Assembly: GCA_046269235.1 (NCBI GenBank)
Contig: JBJZOS010000002.1
Span: forward strand, 248,001 to 312,000
Length of the DNA: 64,000 nucleotides
DNA from: Soonwooa sp032078105
GTDB taxonomy: Bacteria > Bacteroidota > Bacteroidia > Flavobacteriales > Weeksellaceae
Direction of reading: 5' to 3'
The stretch's first letter is position 1. The number at the start of each line of letters is the position of its first letter. The position numbers and the translations under genes are program-made. The notes below the pieces were generated by a model. It was not told where the DNA came from. It saw only the letters and a list, made by a program, of their open reading frames with translations, and made no database searches. Positions 61,277 to 64,000 of the stretch are shown piece after piece.

Positions 61277-61361
61277 AATGGGATTTTTATCTCTGTAAAT
61301 TTACAACTTTTAAGGGACTTTATTTTAGAATAAAGTCTTAATGTAGAATTTTGAACTAAAA

Positions 61362-61592
61362 TTATATGTTCTCATCCCGCTTATAAAAATCCTCCAAAAG
61401 CTGTTTTGCAGTTTCTAAATTGTCTGCGGCAACTTTCAATTGAACACCCCCAGAAGTCAAATTGAAAACATTGTAAGTATTAGCCAACACATTTCCAAAG
61501 ACAAAACAGTCGACATTATGGGCTTCCAAAAAAGCTTTTATCATTTGGGCTTCAGGTTCTGTATTAAAAACTTTAATAGTAACTAATTCCAT
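61362..61592 (-). CDS. DUF2007 domain protein
   Basis: A 76-residue protein matches the DUF2007 (putative signal transducing protein) pattern: MELVTIKVFNTEPEAQMIKA, FLEAHNVDCFVFG, VQLKVAADNLETAKQLLED. It is a small ACT-like alpha/beta domain with no signal. The family function is unknown, though it may bind small ligands. It lies 85 nt upstream of the mutase gene on the same strand. Confidence 0.88.
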   Translation of the reverse strand: MELVTIKVFNTEPEAQMIKAFLEAHNVDCFVFGNVLANTYNVFNLTSGGVQLKVAADNLETAKQLLEDFYKRDENI

Positions 61593-61653
61593 AGTAAGTA
61601 TAATTTTTATCGATTGGTTTTGAAAACATAATCCTCATCAAATTCGAGTTTGG

Positions 61654-61968
61654 TCAATTTCCGTTTTGATAACGATAGGACTGGTAGCTTTCTTCCCCTA
61701 TTTTATAAACTTTTTCTAATTGAATTTCTGAGTTGTTATTTTTCAGCTCGTATTTCAATTTCAAATCTGCCGCTAACTCTTCTTTTGTAATTTGCCTTTC
61801 AATTTCAAGTCCATCATCAAATGCATATTCCAAAATAAAATCGCTTTGTCGACATTTCAACGTTGTTTCTGTCTCACCAAATTTTTATATTGTAGAAGAG
61901 ATAATGTCATGTTGCTTAATTATTTTTTGAGAGTTATTCGAAAGCAAGTTAAAAGCAGATACCACCAT
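61654..61968 (-). pseudogene. Probable decayed gene of unknown family
   Basis: One minus-strand frame from ATG 61968 to the stop at 61654 spans 105 codons and has a single internal TAA (about 61884). The parts on either side are protein-like: FNLLSNNSQKIIKQHDI upstream, then a charged stretch with DFILEYAFDDGLEIERQITK and VYKIGEESYQSY. The downstream half on its own would need a TTG start. It may be a broken gene or a small intact one; no family was recognised. Confidence 0.45.
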
Positions 61969-62040
61969 TTCGCCATATCCAATTTTTCTTTTAATCCTAC
62001 ATTTAGAACAATAAATCTAACATTACAGAAATGTACCGAC

Positions 62041-62451
62041 CTACTTATACCGTCGGTATTTTTGTGTACCTCCGATGCTTAAAATTCCAGTTTTCGAATC
62101 ATAACTATATGAGCCCAAATGATAAGTAATTTTATCATTTGTCGTTAAAACATTTGATGAAGATTCGTTTGGTAAAAATAATTCTGCTTTGGATTGATCT
62201 TGGTTATAAATAATAAATGCGCTAAAGACCGCCGTATCTTCTTTTTGCCCGACGGGATTCAAGCGAATACCTTCATTAAAAACCTGAATACAAGTGTGAC
62301 GAAGTGTACTCCAAGTTTGCCCCGCCCCAACAAGACAATCGTGTTTATCTCTTTGTCCACCAATCGCGTTAGAAGTTGATGAGGCATGCGAATTAGACAT
62401 ACACGATACAAGGCTTAGCAAGACTAGGAAAGAAACAGATAGCAATTTCAT
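62041..62451 (-). CDS. Lipoprotein of unknown function
   Basis: This 136-residue product has a lipoprotein signal (VLLSLVSC, lipid Cys17) followed by a Ser/Asn-rich linker. Two Cys flank DKHDCLVGAGQTWSTLRHTC, a pattern like flavobacterial proteins with a GYTWCxxxxxC-like disulfide loop. The C-terminal half is beta-rich with a YDSKTGILSIGG strand. No function can be assigned. It lies 87 nt upstream of the decayed gene on the same strand. Confidence 0.72.
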   Translation of the reverse strand: MKLLSVSFLVLLSLVSCMSNSHASSTSNAIGGQRDKHDCLVGAGQTWSTLRHTCIQVFNEGIRLNPVGQKEDTAVFSAFIIYNQDQSKAELFLPNESSSNVLTTNDKITYHLGSYSYDSKTGILSIGGTQKYRRYK

Positions 62452-62538
62452 ACGATATTATTTACAAATCATTTTTCAAAATACAGGTCATGCAACAGAA
62501 TATAAGCATCGAGTTGGTCGGTTTCTGATAACAAATCT

Positions 62539-63576
62539 TTATCTCGGCAAACGCGACGCTCTTTTCAAAAGCTCTTTATTAATGTCGTTTATCAATTGTG
62601 GACCTTCATAAATAAAACCTGTGTACAACTGCACCAGACTCGCTCCCGCATCCAACTTTTCCATCGCATCTTTTGCAGAATGGATGCCACCAACTCCAAC
62701 AATGGGGAACGCACGATTACTTTTATCCGCCAAATATTTAATCATTTTTGTTGAACGTTCCCTAATGGGTTTTCCACTTAAACCACCATTGCCAATTTGT
62801 TCTAAAATTTCGGGTGATGTTTGTAAACCTTCTCGGTTAACAGAAGTATTGGAAACAATGACACCGTCTATTTTAGTTTCGGCGATCAAGTCAATAATTT
62901 CGTCGAGCTGACCATTGTTGAGATCTGGTGCGATTTTTAAAAGTATTGGTTTTGGGTTAGATTTAGAAACATTAATTTTTTTAACTTCAGTAATTAACTC
63001 TTGTAGATACGCCACATCTTCTAGTTTGGCATGGCTGCTTACATTGGGACAACTTACATTAAGTACAAAATAATCAACATAAGGATGTAGACCTTCAAAA
63101 CAATCGAGATAATCTTGGGTATAATTTTCGGGTTTAGTGTCGGTATTTTTACCAATATTTCCACCGATGATGATTTTTCCTTTATTAGCTTTTAGTTTTT
63201 CGATTGCGGCCTCCAAACCATTGTTATTAAAACCCATTCGGTTGATAATTCCGCTATCTTCAATGAGTCTGAACAATCTCTTCTTCGGATTTCCAGCTTG
63301 TGCTTTTGGCGTTACCGTTCCGATTTCTACAAATCCAAATCCAAGATCTGCTAACTCATTAAAAAGGACAGCATTTTTATCAAAACCTGCGGCTAGACCC
63401 ACTGGGTTTTTGAATTTAATTCCGAAAACTTCTCTTTCCAAACGCTTATCTACCAAAGGTTTGGGCAAAAATAATTTGGTAAAAAAACCAAAATTCTTAA
63501 GCATTGAAAATGTAAAGTGATGAACTTCTTCGGGATCGAATCTGAAGAGAATGGGGCGAATGATACTTTTGTACAT
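62539..63576 (-). CDS. pyrD: Dihydroorotate dehydrogenase (quinone)
   Basis: Class 2 PyrD oxidises dihydroorotate to orotate in pyrimidine synthesis and passes electrons to the membrane quinone pool. The 345-residue protein has the amphipathic N-terminal extension of class 2 (IIRPILFRFDPEEVHHFTFSML), FMN-site segments KNPVGLAAGFDKNA and VGTVTPKAQAGNPKKRLFRL, the catalytic Ser in LNVSCPNVSS, and SNTSVNREGL, GLSGKPI, VGVGGI. All expected parts are present. Menaquinone (see menD) is the likely acceptor. Confidence 0.97.
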   Translation of the reverse strand: MYKSIIRPILFRFDPEEVHHFTFSMLKNFGFFTKLFLPKPLVDKRLEREVFGIKFKNPVGLAAGFDKNAVLFNELADLGFGFVEIGTVTPKAQAGNPKKRLFRLIEDSGIINRMGFNNNGLEAAIEKLKANKGKIIIGGNIGKNTDTKPENYTQDYLDCFEGLHPYVDYFVLNVSCPNVSSHAKLEDVAYLQELITEVKKINVSKSNPKPILLKIAPDLNNGQLDEIIDLIAETKIDGVIVSNTSVNREGLQTSPEILEQIGNGGLSGKPIRERSTKMIKYLADKSNRAFPIVGVGGIHSAKDAMEKLDAGASLVQLYTGFIYEGPQLINDINKELLKRASRLPR

Positions 63577-63591
63577 CGGAAAAAAGTTTTA

Positions 63592-63599
63592 CAAATTTA
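63592..63599 (-). promoter_or_regulatory. Probable -7 box of pyrD
   Basis: The minus strand reads TAAATTTG, a perfect TAnnTTTG, 15 nt before the pyrD ATG. No strong -33 element was found. Confidence 0.4.
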
Positions 63600-63876
63600 A
63601 GAAAATAAGTTAAGTCCTAGGTTTTATCTTTCCAACTTTCAAGCCTAATTAATTTATTTATCTGCAATTGCTAAGCTTTAGTAATAAAGAAAATTTTGCA
63701 AATTTTTTATTTTTTAGCCAAAAAATGATAGTTCCGCGCCATTAAAATAAACTATGTAAAAACAATTTTACTTATCGTGGCTTTGCTAAGTCAACTTCAT
63801 TTTGGGTAAGTTGCTTTCAATAATTCCAAATTCCGAAAAAAATAGTGACAAATACCATATTTCTAGATACCATTAA

Positions 63877-64000
63877 TTTTTTACCAATCAAGAAGCTAAG
63901 GATTTTCTTAAAAAAGGAAGAACCAATAAGACTGTCGGTGATATCTTGGCTTTTACGAGAGGATTTGGGATGAGATTTAGTCTAAGTCAAATTCTTTCTA
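63877..64000 (+). pseudogene. Partial or decayed reading frame at the right edge
   Basis: In the last 424 bp after pyrD no complete gene is visible. From about 63755 a plus-strand frame resembles a signal peptide (KTILLIVALLSQLHFG) and then hits a TAA. From 63877 another frame is open to the window end with NQEAKDFLKKGRTNKTVGDI and FTRGFGMRF. The two could be one secreted-protein gene broken by a stop and a frameshift, or the second could belong to a gene continuing outside. No family was recognised. Confidence 0.3.

Noticed and set aside
1..64000. CRISPR arrays, prophage, insertion sequences, toxin-antitoxin pairs or secretion islands.
   Set aside because: No spaced direct repeats, transposase or integrase motifs, or phage structural genes were seen on either strand.

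Overview
The window is chromosomal DNA of a flavobacterium in the Bacteroidota, most likely Chryseobacterium or a close relative in the Weeksellaceae. The evidence is the AT-rich composition, promoters with the Bacteroidota -7 box TAnnTTTG, weak Shine-Dalgarno sites, and the gene set: a fused MurF-alanine racemase, 2TM-domain proteins with LytTR regulators, PA0069-type radical SAM, a DUF853 ATPase, MenD, and many short Sec or lipoprotein-signal proteins. No phage, insertion sequence, CRISPR array or rRNA operon was seen. The species call is inference.

Layout. 1-5.8 kb: a beta-barrel protein, mnmA behind a long leader carrying a GC-rich structured repeat, then a LytTR regulator, two 2TM proteins and a histidine kinase fused to a third 2TM domain, with a decayed isoprenylcysteine methyltransferase gene between. 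5.8-19.7 kb: housekeeping and metabolic genes (radical SAM, omega-amidase, a thioredoxin/rhodanese/persulfide-dioxygenase-like sulfur operon, DUF853 ATPase, exonuclease, lysA, tsaB, sugar dehydrogenase). 20-35.5 kb: uvrB, two tandem tRNA-Asn genes, rseP, two small secreted proteins, menD, pabC/pabB, membrane proteins, an AI-2E-type transporter, the tail-specific protease and surE. 35.5-41.7 kb: a nucleosidase, a truncated Crp/Fnr gene, an operon of an Lgt-like protein, a small membrane protein and a multi-cysteine radical SAM enzyme, then fabG, rsmI and an acidic unknown protein. 41.8-57.1 kb: tdk, murF-alr, a patatin with barrel, ybeY, mnmG, a methyltransferase, pgk, rpiB, rnr, a LysE transporter, an LD-carboxypeptidase and yraN. 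57.2-63.6 kb: meaB and methylmalonyl-CoA mutase with small genes between, then pyrD.

The most notable non-coding signal lies at 47.5-52.6 kb. Two 16-bp parS-type palindromes flank mnmG, two perfect TTATCCACA boxes follow mnmG, and several TTTTCCACA boxes extend to an AT-rich 635-bp gap between pgk and rpiB. Together they suggest that this part of the chromosome is at or near the replication origin. The most notable protein system is the operon of a Tes-like radical SAM protein with an Lgt-fold membrane protein that lacks the usual catalytic histidine motif. It is a candidate for an uncharacterised membrane lipid or lipoprotein modification.

Several gene remnants (2.9-3.35 kb, 36.2 kb, 61.7-62.0 kb, and weaker ones at 19.8, 32.1 and 63.9 kb) show ongoing gene decay. 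Family assignments come from motif reading; no database search was possible.
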